A stretch of 32,767 nt of DNA from an uncultured bacterium (lineage in GTDB: Bacteria > Fidelibacterota > Marinisomatia > Marinisomatales > UBA1611), in the NCBI GenBank assembly GCA_913020665.1, contig CAJVZI010000013.1, positions 1 through 32,767 of the forward strand. The letters run 5' to 3'. Made by a program: the position numbers and the translations under genes. The notes beneath the pieces are model-generated. The model made no database searches. It was not told the DNA's origin and saw only the letters and a program-made list of their open reading frames with translations. Below are positions 21,734 through 31,041 of this stretch, piece after piece (position 1 is the stretch's first letter; each line of letters begins with the position of its first letter).

Positions 21734-23392
21734 TTAAAAAACTGCTGTTTCATGCCATTCTCCAAATTCAGCTTTTAATACATCCACAATCTCGCCTAAG
21801 GTTGCATATTCTTTCGCTGCATCAATGATAGGGTGCATCAGATTAGATCCATTATTACAAGCTTCTCTTATTTTTAGAATGCTAATCTTTACATTTTCAT
21901 TATTTCTATTATTTCTTAATTCTAAGAGTTTTTTAAGCTGGTCATCGCCAGCTTCAGAGCCAATCTCTAAAATTGGAATATCTATTTCTTCATTTTCTTT
22001 AATAAATTCATTTACCCCAACTACAATTCTTTTCCCTTCATCTACTTTTCTTTGGTAATCAGCCGCAGATTTAGCGATCTCTCTTTGGAAAAAGCCTTGT
22101 TCAATTGCCGGGATAACACCACCAATAGATTCTATTTGAGAAAAGTATTCTTCTGCCTTTAATTCAATTTCATCCGTTAATTTTTCAATATACCATGAAC
22201 CACCTAGAGGATCAACAACATTTGTTACACCAGTTTCGTATGCAATTAATTGTTGTGTACGCAACGCTATCTCTGCAGCCTTTTCTGTAGGCAATGCTAG
22301 TGTTTCATCCATTGAGTTTGTGTGTAAACTTTGAGTACCTCCAAGCACACCTGCCAAAGCCTGAAACCCCGTCCTAGCAATATTATTCTCTGGCTGTTGC
22401 GCGGTCAAGCTACACCCAGCAGTTTGTGTATGAAAACGCAATTTCCAAGATTTTTCTTTTTTAGATCCATATTTAAATCTTAGGTGTTTTGCCCAAATAC
22501 GGCGTGCTGCTCTAAATTTTGCTATCTCTTCAAAAAAGTCTAAATGTGAATTGAAAAAAAATGAAAGTCTTGGGGCAAAGTCATCAACATCTAATCCAGC
22601 TTCCATACCATGTTCTATGTATGAAAAACCATCTGCTAATGTAAATGCTAGCTCTTGGGCAGCGGTTGAACCTGCCTCACGAATATGGTAACCACTAATA
22701 GATATCGTATTATACTTTGGCATCGATTCTGTACAATATTTTAACATATCTGTAATAATTCGCATGGATGATTTTGGTGGGAATATCCATTCTTTTTGAG
22801 CTGTAAACTCTTTTAATATATCATTCTGCAATGTCCCTTTTAATTGGTCTGCCCTGACTCCTTTTTTATCTGCAGCTGCAATATAAAAAGCTAACAAAAT
22901 TATTGCGGGACCATTAATAGTTTGAGAAACAGATATCTTTTCTAGATCTATTCCTTCAAATAATCTCTCCATTTCAGATAAGGAAAAAACGCTGACCCCA
23001 CATTTCCCAACTTCTCCTTGAGAAAAATCATGGTCTGGATCGTAACCCATTAGCGTTGGCATATCATACGCAACAGAGAGGCCAGTTTGTCCTTTCTTTA
23101 ATAATTTTTTAAATCTTTGGTTTGTTTCTTCCGGTGTTCCAAATCCTGCAAATTGGCGCATGGTCCAAAGCTTACCTCTGTATAAGTTAGAGTGTATGCC
23201 CCTGGTAAAGGGGAATTGACCTGGGAATCCTAAATTATCCATGTAATTGCTATCTGGTTTATCTGGGAAATAGCATACTTTTTGATGTTCACCAGAAAGC
23301 GTATCAAAATCTGCTTCTCTAGTGGGAGTCGATTTTATTTCATTTTCCCAAAGATCTAGTGATTCCTGAAATAAATCTAATTGATCATTCAT
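21734..23392 (-). CDS. Methylmalonyl-CoA mutase family, large subunit catalytic domain (no B12-binding domain)
   Basis: 552 aa; [114 protein letters not shown]. Ends without a C-terminal cobalamin-binding domain. Confidence 0.94.
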   Translation of the reverse strand: MNDQLDLFQESLDLWENEIKSTPTREADFDTLSGEHQKVCYFPDKPDSNYMDNLGFPGQFPFTRGIHSNLYRGKLWTMRQFAGFGTPEETNQRFKKLLKKGQTGLSVAYDMPTLMGYDPDHDFSQGEVGKCGVSVFSLSEMERLFEGIDLEKISVSQTINGPAIILLAFYIAAADKKGVRADQLKGTLQNDILKEFTAQKEWIFPPKSSMRIITDMLKYCTESMPKYNTISISGYHIREAGSTAAQELAFTLADGFSYIEHGMEAGLDVDDFAPRLSFFFNSHLDFFEEIAKFRAARRIWAKHLRFKYGSKKEKSWKLRFHTQTAGCSLTAQQPENNIARTGFQALAGVLGGTQSLHTNSMDETLALPTEKAAEIALRTQQLIAYETGVTNVVDPLGGSWYIEKLTDEIELKAEEYFSQIESIGGVIPAIEQGFFQREIAKSAADYQRKVDEGKRIVVGVNEFIKENEEIDIPILEIGSEAGDDQLKKLLELRNNRNNENVKISILKIREACNNGSNLMHPIIDAAKEYATLGEIVDVLKAEFGEWHETAVF

Positions 23393-23473
23393 TATAAATA
23401 ATTATTTTTATGGATTGAAGATAATAAGGAGTTATATGATTATTTAAATACATTTTTAATTGAAAAAGTTCTA

Positions 23474-25414
23474 CTATTTGTAATTGTGGGATTCTTTTTT
23501 CTCATCAACCATATCATATATTGTATTTAATAATCCATTAACATCTAGGCCCAGCATACTCAAAATTTGATCTCTTGAACCATGCTCAACAAATTCATCT
23601 GGTAAGCCGAGACGCTTTAACCGACCTGAAAAACTATTCTCTAATAACCAAGCAGATACTCCATCACCAAAGCCTCCATTAATAATTCCTTCTTCAATTG
23701 TGATAATTTTAGAGAATCTTGATCTAATATTATCAAGACATGAAGTATCCATTGGCTTAATGAATCTACAGTTCACAACCTCAGCACTAATGCCTCTATC
23801 TTCCAATTTATTCGCTGCTTCAATTGCATAATAAACCATAGGTCCAACGGCTAATATCGCGATATCTTTGCCTTGCCGGCATGTCTCCCAAGAACCAATA
23901 GGTAAAAGTTCCATTTGTCCAGCTTCATCAAATATAACTGAACTTGCTTTAGGATAACGAATTGAAAAAGGTTTGTCGTTTATATTTAATGCTGTATAAA
24001 GTAAGTGCCGAAACTCATTTCCATTTTTTGGTGCTGTAACGATCATATCTTGCACACAACGTAAATACGCAATATCCAATGCACCATGATGTGTAGGGCC
24101 ATCTTCACCCGCAATACCAGAACGATCCATACAAAAGATAACTGGAAGATGCTGTATAGCACAATCATGAATGATATGATCATATGCTCTTTGTAAAAAG
24201 GTCGAATATATTGCTGCTATTGGGCGAATGCCTTGGGAGGCTAAACCGGATGCAAAAGTAACTCCATGCCCTTCAGCTATACCCACATCATAATATCTGT
24301 CAGGAAACTCTTTGGAATATGGGACAAGCCCTGTCCCTTCACGCATTGCTGCGGTGATGCATACGGTATCATCTCTATTTCTTGCTATTTCGCAAGAAAG
24401 TTTTCCAAAAACATCCTGAAAACTAGGAACCGGTTTTTCACTATTTATTTTTTTTTCAATCTTCTCAGATGGTTTTGCTTTTCCATTGGGCTTAACCGCA
24501 TGGAATTTTACAGCATCTTCATGGTATTCACGATTATTCATATTTAGAGATACCATGCCCTTACCTTTTTTGGTTAAAATATGTAATAGGACTGGGTTCT
24601 GTATATCTTTGATATTATCTAGAGTATTAACAACCATATCTAGATCATGGCCATCAATTGGACCAAAGTAGCGAAAACCTAATTCATCAAATAAAATTCC
24701 TGGAACGATCAGGCTTTTAAGACTCTCTTCAACCTTTTTAATCAATGTTCTGGTTGTACTTTTTGCTATTGGCAATCTCCCAGTTAGGTCCCAAAATTCA
24801 TTGCGAACCTTATTATAGAGTGGATTTGATATTAGTCTAGTAAAGTATGTTGAGATAGCACCGACATTTGGACTGATAGACATTTCATTATCATTTAATA
24901 TCACTAAAAACTGTTTACCCAGATGTCCGGCATTATTTATGCCCTCAAAAGCTAAACCACCAGTCATCGATCCATCCCCAATAATTGCAGCGACTCTAAA
25001 ATCCTCTTTTAATTGTTGTCTAGCTTCAGCAATACCCAATGCTGCAGATATTGAGGTGGATGCATGTCCTGCCCCAATAACATCATACTCGCTTTCTGAA
25101 CGCTTTAAAAATCCACTTAATCCCTTGAACTGACGTATTGTTGGAAATTCTTCAAATCTTCCAGTAAGTAATTTATGAGCATAGCCTTGATGACCCACAT
25201 CCCATACTAATTTATCTTTAGGAGTGTTAAAGACATAATGAAGAGCTACAGTTAATTCAATAACACCTAAAGTGGGAGCTAAATGTCCACCAATTTCTGT
25301 AATTGTTTCAATTGTATGAGACCTTAATTCTATACAAAGTTCCTGTAACTCTTTAATAGAAAAACTTCGAATATCTTCTGGAGAAGAAATATTTGGTAAA
25401 ATTTTAAGCGACAT
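23474..25414 (-). CDS. dxs: 1-deoxy-D-xylulose-5-phosphate synthase
   Basis: 646 aa; LVWDVGHQGYAHKLLTGR, GDGSMTGGLAFEGINNAGH, DRSGIAGEDGPTHHGALDIAYLR. Confidence 0.98.
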   Translation of the reverse strand: MSLKILPNISSPEDIRSFSIKELQELCIELRSHTIETITEIGGHLAPTLGVIELTVALHYVFNTPKDKLVWDVGHQGYAHKLLTGRFEEFPTIRQFKGLSGFLKRSESEYDVIGAGHASTSISAALGIAEARQQLKEDFRVAAIIGDGSMTGGLAFEGINNAGHLGKQFLVILNDNEMSISPNVGAISTYFTRLISNPLYNKVRNEFWDLTGRLPIAKSTTRTLIKKVEESLKSLIVPGILFDELGFRYFGPIDGHDLDMVVNTLDNIKDIQNPVLLHILTKKGKGMVSLNMNNREYHEDAVKFHAVKPNGKAKPSEKIEKKINSEKPVPSFQDVFGKLSCEIARNRDDTVCITAAMREGTGLVPYSKEFPDRYYDVGIAEGHGVTFASGLASQGIRPIAAIYSTFLQRAYDHIIHDCAIQHLPVIFCMDRSGIAGEDGPTHHGALDIAYLRCVQDMIVTAPKNGNEFRHLLYTALNINDKPFSIRYPKASSVIFDEAGQMELLPIGSWETCRQGKDIAILAVGPMVYYAIEAANKLEDRGISAEVVNCRFIKPMDTSCLDNIRSRFSKIITIEEGIINGGFGDGVSAWLLENSFSGRLKRLGLPDEFVEHGSRDQILSMLGLDVNGLLNTIYDMVDEKKESHNYK

Positions 25415-26012
25415 CTAAATGCTCTATTTTTTTAAAGTAAAACTCACTTTGTTTATCAAAAATAATTTGATGAAAAATATCTATTTCATCTAATTCAGGA
25501 TGAAAGGATAAACCTAAATGGTGACCGGATAGTATTGCAATGGGCGAATTATTGTATTCGCCTAATACCTTTATATCATCGCTTAATCGGGTTATTCTTG
25601 GAGCCCTTATCAAGGTAGTAGATAATTTAATTTTATGATTTTCACTAAACACAAATTCAACTTTTTGTTTAGAAGATTCAATTTGCCTTCCATACGCATT
25701 TCTTTCAATTACAATATCAATCAATCCAAGCGGATCAATTCGATCATCATTAACTACTTCTGCCATCAATATAAGTCCAGCACACGTCCCCATAACAGGA
25801 TTGGACATACCAAACCTAACTAATGGTTCAAACATATTGTAAGTATTGATCAATAAAGACATTGTTGTTGATTCACCTCCAGGAATAACTAATCCATCTA
25901 TTTGATCTAGATCAGAAGGCGTTTTTACTGGTACAGACTCTATACCAATTCTCTCTAGAGCATTATGATGTAGGGCGAAATCACCCTGCAACTCAAGGAC
26001 ACCAACTTTAAT
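25404..26012 (-). CDS. pdxT: Pyridoxal 5'-phosphate synthase glutaminase subunit PdxT, probable ATT start
   Basis: GLVIPGGESTTMSLL, GTCAGLILMA, SFHPELDE. Extending upstream of the ORF-track TTG (25991) gives ATT AAA GTT GGT GTC CTT GAG TTG CAG GGT GAT TTC = (M)KVGVLELQGDF, restoring the usual N-terminal strand; ATT at 26010-26012, SD AAAGGGG at 26019-26025. Confidence 0.92.
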   Translation of the reverse strand: MKVGVLELQGDFALHHNALERIGIESVPVKTPSDLDQIDGLVIPGGESTTMSLLINTYNMFEPLVRFGMSNPVMGTCAGLILMAEVVNDDRIDPLGLIDIVIERNAYGRQIESSKQKVEFVFSENHKIKLSTTLIRAPRITRLSDDIKVLGEYNNSPIAILSGHHLGLSFHPELDEIDIFHQIIFDKQSEFYFKKIEHLDVA

Positions 26013-26893
26013 TACCAGCCCCTTTCTTGGAGTCTTTCTTCTTTTGGAATATCAGACATATCTAAACCCTTCATAGCTTTTTTTAGGCCTGTACTAGCAT
26101 TCGCAACAATTTTTGGGTCTTTAAAATGTGTAGTAGCTTCTACTACAGCTTTTGCACGAGCAGCAGGATCATCACTCTTGAAAATACCAGAACCCACAAA
26201 TACTGTTTCTGCTCCTAATTGCATCATAAGGGATGCATCAGCTGGTGTAGCAATCCCACCTGCTGCAAAGTTTGGTACTGGTAGCTTGCCTAATTTTGCA
26301 ACTTGTTGTACCAGAGATAAGGGTGCACCAATATCTTTCGCTTCTGCAACCAGTTCTTCCTCATCAAGCCGCGTAACACGTTTTATTTCGGTCATAACTG
26401 TTCTCATATGACGAACTGCTTCGACAATATTACCACTACCTGCCTCACCTTTTGTTCTAATCATCGCAGCTCCTTCTGCTATGCGACGAAGCGCTTCTCC
26501 AAGGTTTCTGCAACCACAAACAAAAGGGACTTTAAAATCATGTTTCCAAATATGATTATGTTCATCAGCAGGTGTTAAAACCTCACTTTCATCAATAAAA
26601 TCTATTTCAAGAGTCTCTAAAACTTGAGCTTCAGCAAAATGACCTATTCTGCATTTTGCCATAACTGGTATAGAAACAGTATCTTGAATTCCTTTGATCA
26701 TTTCAGGATCACTCATACGAGATATTCCACCATCTTTTCTTATGTCCGCAGGAATTCTTTCTAATGCCATTACCGCACAAGCACCGGCATCTTCAGCAAT
26801 TTTAGCTTGCTCCGGGTTTGTCACATCCATTATGACCCCACCCTTAAGCATTTCAGCTAAACCAACTTTAATTTCAAATGTACCTTTACTCAT
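26012..26893 (-). CDS. pdxS: Pyridoxal 5'-phosphate synthase lyase subunit PdxS
   Basis: 293 aa; [99 protein letters not shown]. Confidence 0.99.
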   Translation of the reverse strand: MSKGTFEIKVGLAEMLKGGVIMDVTNPEQAKIAEDAGACAVMALERIPADIRKDGGISRMSDPEMIKGIQDTVSIPVMAKCRIGHFAEAQVLETLEIDFIDESEVLTPADEHNHIWKHDFKVPFVCGCRNLGEALRRIAEGAAMIRTKGEAGSGNIVEAVRHMRTVMTEIKRVTRLDEEELVAEAKDIGAPLSLVQQVAKLGKLPVPNFAAGGIATPADASLMMQLGAETVFVGSGIFKSDDPAARAKAVVEATTHFKDPKIVANASTGLKKAMKGLDMSDIPKEERLQERGW

Positions 26894-27749
26894 AGACTAT
26901 TTCCTTTTTTACAACATGGCCAATCTCTTTAATTCTACTGACCACTTCATTAATTGTTTCATCTGGAGTTGATGCTCCGGCAGATATTCCAACAGTTTCA
27001 CAATTATCAAACCAAGATTCATCCAATTCATCTGATGCTGTGACTTGATATGTTCTCTTATTACGTTCTAGTGCAAGTTGAGTCAACCTCTTAGAATTTG
27101 CGCTAGTATAGGAACCAATAACAATCATCACATCGCAATGTAGGGATAATTCTTTTATCTGTTCATGGTTCCTTCTTGTTGGAAAACAAATTGTATTTAC
27201 AAATCTAAGATCAAAAACTTTTTCCATAAGAACACTCATTATATCCTGGACATTTTCAATCATCTGTGTTGATTGGCTCACGACACCCGCTCTTTTCATT
27301 TTTCGTAGCTTTTTGGCCTCTTCAACATTTGCTATTATAATTGAGCGTTCAACTTGTGCCGCTATAGCAACTACCTCATCATGGCCATGATCACCAATAA
27401 TTATGATTTTTCTACCCTCTTCATCTAGTCTTTTGATCTCATGATGAATTTCGGTAACTAAAGGGCATGTACCATCAATCAATTTTAGATTATTTTTTTT
27501 TGCCTTATCCCAGAGTTCAGGAGATGTACCATGTGCTCGGAACAATAAAGGTTTGTCTTTTGGAACATCATCAATAGAGTCTACTACTTTGGCGCCTGCT
27601 TTTGAAAGGTCATCAATTACCCTTTCATTATGAACAATTGTACCAAGCATATATACATCCCCATGATTTTTTGCTGTGTCATAGGCTAGATTTACAGCAT
27701 CTCTAACACCAAAACAATATCCTGCATCTTTTGCTAAAAATATTTTCAT
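26886..27749 (-). CDS. ispH: 4-hydroxy-3-methylbut-2-enyl diphosphate reductase
   Basis: 287 aa; [64 protein letters not shown]. Confidence 0.98.
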   Translation of the reverse strand: MKIFLAKDAGYCFGVRDAVNLAYDTAKNHGDVYMLGTIVHNERVIDDLSKAGAKVVDSIDDVPKDKPLLFRAHGTSPELWDKAKKNNLKLIDGTCPLVTEIHHEIKRLDEEGRKIIIIGDHGHDEVVAIAAQVERSIIIANVEEAKKLRKMKRAGVVSQSTQMIENVQDIMSVLMEKVFDLRFVNTICFPTRRNHEQIKELSLHCDVMIVIGSYTSANSKRLTQLALERNKRTYQVTASDELDESWFDNCETVGISAGASTPDETINEVVSRIKEIGHVVKKEIVYE

Positions 27750-28774
27750 GTTAGTAGACCATTCATTTGATTCTGAATAGATGATTTAGTAGCATTTACA
27801 GCCTTTTTGGTGATATCATTAAGTGTTCCCTCAATTAAAGCTCCTGCAGCAAAGGCGTGACCTCCCCCACCTAACGTTTTAGCGATACCATTAACAATAT
27901 ACTTACCTTTTGACCTAAAATTGATTCTACAGCTTGATGAGTCTTGTTCAAATATCATTAGAGCAACTTCAACTCCACTTATGGTTCTTACCATATCCGA
28001 GAAACCCTCAACATCTGTTTTTTTTGCATTTGCTTTTTCCATCATATCAAGCGTGATAATGAACCAGGCAAAAGAACCATCAAGTTCATATGTCAAATTA
28101 GATAAAAACTCACCCATTAATTTCATACGGGACCTAGTACTATTCTCATATATGTGTTGATATATTTTATGAGTTTCAATTCCAGAGTTGAGACACTGAA
28201 TTGCGATTTCATGACATTTGTTATCAGTATTACTATATCGAAAACATCCAGTATCTGTCATAACTGCAGTGTAAATACCCAGAAGACTATTTTTTTCTAC
28301 AGGCTTATCTCTTGCTACATTTAAATAATCATACACCATACAACCTGTTGCTGCAGCTGAAAGGTCTACTAGGTTATGTTGAAATATATCATCATTAGTA
28401 TGTGGGTGATGATCTATATTCATTGTTTTGAGGCCATATCGTTCAATAGGATGAACTAATGTTCTAATTCGTACATAATCACCAACATCAAATATGATTA
28501 CTAGGTCTACATTTTTTAACCAAGAATCATGAATTGATTCATCGTAAGACTCAAAAATACTGTCCTCATTCAAATATTCGTATTCTGTAGGTAAAGGCGA
28601 ATAATTAATTATACGTACATCCTTCCCTTCCTCATTTAAATGATAATAAAGACCACTCTCTGAACCTAGACCATCTCCATCAGGATTTTCATGGGTTGTT
28701 AACATTACAGTCTCAGCAGCATCAATTACGCCATGAACTTTATTCCAATCAATTGGGATATTATTGTAATGCAT
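27746..28774 (-). CDS. nrnA: DHH/DHHA1 phosphoesterase, NrnA-like (oligoribonuclease / pAp or pApA phosphatase)
   Basis: 342 aa; TTHENPDGDGLGSE, IIFDVGDY, MNIDHHPHTND, C-terminal DHHA1 GGGGHAFAAGA. Confidence 0.87.
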   Translation of the reverse strand: MHYNNIPIDWNKVHGVIDAAETVMLTTHENPDGDGLGSESGLYYHLNEEGKDVRIINYSPLPTEYEYLNEDSIFESYDESIHDSWLKNVDLVIIFDVGDYVRIRTLVHPIERYGLKTMNIDHHPHTNDDIFQHNLVDLSAAATGCMVYDYLNVARDKPVEKNSLLGIYTAVMTDTGCFRYSNTDNKCHEIAIQCLNSGIETHKIYQHIYENSTRSRMKLMGEFLSNLTYELDGSFAWFIITLDMMEKANAKKTDVEGFSDMVRTISGVEVALMIFEQDSSSCRINFRSKGKYIVNGIAKTLGGGGHAFAAGALIEGTLNDITKKAVNATKSSIQNQMNGLLT

Positions 28775-28775
28775 T

Positions 28776-29318
28776 TTATTTATTGTATTCCCACGAAATT
28801 TCTGAGACCCCTTTTTCTAAAGCTACTATTCTTGCAAGGTTAAACAGAAGGTCTGATAGTCTATTCAAATATTTTTTATGTAGATCAGAGACAAATTCTT
28901 GCTCACTCAAGTTGATGATATATCTTTCAGTTTCTCTGCACTCTGACCTTGTGATATGTAATCTAGACGCAAGCTCCGTACCGCCAGGAAGAATAAATTC
29001 ATCCAAGGGTGGTAACTGTTGATTATATATATCTGTTTGATTATCTAACCAATCTAATCTAGAATTATTGAATAAATTCATTTCAATATCTGGGACGGCA
29101 AGTTCTGCTCCAATATTAAAAAGGTCTTGTTGTATGGCCTCTAGAACATTGTCAATATCTTTCTCAGCATCCACCCTTGTCCAACCAATAAATGAATTCA
29201 ATTTATCAAGAGAGCCAATTGCATGTATCCTTGGGTTATTTTTTGAGACACGCTCTCCATTCGCTAGCCCGGTCTCACCCATGTCACCTGTTTTTGTTGT
29301 TACTTTAGTAATCCTCAT
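28776..29318 (-). CDS. PduO-type cob(I)alamin adenosyltransferase
   Basis: TKTGDMGETGLANGERVSKNNPRIHAIGSLDKLNSFIGW, LPGGTELASRLHITRSECRETER, NRLSDLLFNLAR. The ORF-track start (29375) is probably overextended; ATG at 29316-29318 overlaps the upstream TAA (TAATG). Confidence 0.94.
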   Translation of the reverse strand: MRITKVTTKTGDMGETGLANGERVSKNNPRIHAIGSLDKLNSFIGWTRVDAEKDIDNVLEAIQQDLFNIGAELAVPDIEMNLFNNSRLDWLDNQTDIYNQQLPPLDEFILPGGTELASRLHITRSECRETERYIINLSEQEFVSDLHKKYLNRLSDLLFNLARIVALEKGVSEISWEYNK

Positions 29319-30745
29319 TAAAAGAATAGGTAGGTTACTATAATAAATAGGGGCATTAGAATTGGAACAGACCATTTAAAGAAATATCCAAAAAAGCTAG
29401 GCATTTCTATACCTGATGATTCTGATATCGACTTAACCATAAAATTAGGGGCATTTCCTATATAGGTATTTGCACCCATAAACACTGCTCCTGCTGAGAT
29501 AGCCAATAATGTGCTATACATATCACCCATTAATAATTCTGGACCGCCATCTAAACCTCCACCTGCTGTATTAAAGAATACTAGATAGGTAGGAGCATTA
29601 TCCAAAAAACTAGATAATATACCTGTGAGCCAAAAGTACATATAGTTAATTGGTTCGCCAGATTCGGATGAAACAGAAGACACAACAGATCCCAATGCTC
29701 CTTTTACACCTGATTTAAGGATTGCTATTGCTGGAATAATTGTAACAAATATACCTGCAAAAAGTTTTGCGACCTCTATTATTGGGAACCATGTATATTC
29801 ATTCGCTGTTCTAATAGATCTAGGCGTCAAAGTCCAACTCACATAAGTAAGTGTAAGTAGTAATATATCACGAACAATATTCTGTAATTCTAAATGTACA
29901 TGGTATACTTCAAAGTGAATATGAGGTTTCCAAAACCCTGATAAGAGCACACCACCAATGACACCAAGTAGTAGTAATAAATTAAAAGAACCTTCTAGAC
30001 CCAATTTTTCATTTTGCTCATCATTTCTTTCTGGTTTCTCCTCTTTATTGTAAAAATATGTATCCAAACCAAAAAATATCAGTAAAAGACAAATCACCAA
30101 GAACAACATTGGTAAAAACATAGCTGTTGTTGTCCAGAAGAAATCTATTCCTTTTAAAAAACCAAGAAAAAGTGGGGGGTCTCCAAGAGGAGTTAAAGAA
30201 CCACCAATATTTGCAACAAGAAATATAAAGAATACCATTATATGTACTTTATTTTTTCTATAAGCATTAGCCCTGATCAATGGACGAATTAGTAGCATGG
30301 CAGCCCCAGTTGTGCCCATCCAACTAGCAAGTGCTGTACCTATGAAAATAATTCCAGTGTTCAATATTGGGGTACCCACTAATGAACCTTTCAAACAAAC
30401 ACCACCAGATATTGTAAATAAAGCCAATAAAAGTATGATAAAAGGAACATACTCCAATAGACCAACATGAAGAAGCTCATATAGCGTAATTTCAATCCCT
30501 TGATTAAAGATAAAGGGTACAATCAGTGAAACAGCCCAAAATAAGGATATCACACCAAAATTTTGATGCCAGAAATGAGGAGCGACTAAAGGGAATATAG
30601 CTATGGATAACAATATCCCGACAAAAGGTACAACCCAAATCACCCCTAAATCCTCTCCACTTAAATGAGGAAAAGAGCCATCACCCGCTAATCCCAAAAC
30701 TGGAATGATAAAAATGATTAGTTTAATAATATTATAGTAATTCAT
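29318..30745 (-). CDS. Na+/H+ antiporter, NhaD-like (ion transporter superfamily)
   Basis: 475 aa, about a dozen hydrophobic segments; GTTGAAMLLIRPLIRAN, ANIGGSLTPLGDPPLFLGFLKG, SSFLDNAPTYLVFFN, GANTYIGNAPNFMVKSI. Confidence 0.85.
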   Translation of the reverse strand: MNYYNIIKLIIFIIPVLGLAGDGSFPHLSGEDLGVIWVVPFVGILLSIAIFPLVAPHFWHQNFGVISLFWAVSLIVPFIFNQGIEITLYELLHVGLLEYVPFIILLLALFTISGGVCLKGSLVGTPILNTGIIFIGTALASWMGTTGAAMLLIRPLIRANAYRKNKVHIMVFFIFLVANIGGSLTPLGDPPLFLGFLKGIDFFWTTTAMFLPMLFLVICLLLIFFGLDTYFYNKEEKPERNDEQNEKLGLEGSFNLLLLLGVIGGVLLSGFWKPHIHFEVYHVHLELQNIVRDILLLTLTYVSWTLTPRSIRTANEYTWFPIIEVAKLFAGIFVTIIPAIAILKSGVKGALGSVVSSVSSESGEPINYMYFWLTGILSSFLDNAPTYLVFFNTAGGGLDGGPELLMGDMYSTLLAISAGAVFMGANTYIGNAPNFMVKSISESSGIEMPSFFGYFFKWSVPILMPLFIIVTYLFF

Positions 30746-30778
30746 AGATACGTTTTTTTTAGCCCAAAAATTACATTC

Positions 30779-30787
30779 TTTATACCA
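30779..30787 (-). promoter_or_regulatory. Possible extended -10 (TGGTATAAA) for the nhaD-like operon
   Basis: Minus strand TGGTATAAA in the 110-nt gap between the divergent nqrM-like and nhaD-like genes; no good -35 seen. Confidence 0.3.
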
Positions 30788-30837
30788 AAAAGTGGAAACA
30801 TACTCGAAATATAATCAAATGAGAATTGATGAAATAT

Positions 30838-30843
30838 TATAAT
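30838..30843 (+). promoter_or_regulatory. Possible -10 box (TATAAT) for the nqrM-like gene
   Basis: tataat 12 nt upstream of the ATG at 30856; no convincing -35 at 17 nt. Confidence 0.3.
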
Positions 30844-30855
30844 TAATTTTTGGTA

Positions 30856-31041
30856 ATGGAAATCATATTAGGAATCGTAATCTTGTGCATTGCCATATCA
30901 GCAATGTCCATTGGAATTATCTTTAATAGAAAACCACTTTCTGGCTCTTGTGGTGGTTTAGACCCAAATGGTGATTGTTCAATTTGCGGTGGTGATCAAA
31001 ATAAATGTGAAAATACTAATATTGATTCTGTTACTCTTTAA
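30856..31041 (+). CDS. nqrM: NqrM/DUF539-family Na+-NQR maturation protein
   Basis: MEIILGIVILCIAISAMSIGIIFNRKPLSGSCGGLDPNGDCSICGGDQNKCENTN...: single N-terminal TM, SIG-IF-R-K--GSCGGL signature and a cysteine cluster; beside apbE and nqrF. ORF track begins 2 codons earlier at TTG 30850. Confidence 0.88.
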   Translation: MEIILGIVILCIAISAMSIGIIFNRKPLSGSCGGLDPNGDCSICGGDQNKCENTNIDSVTL

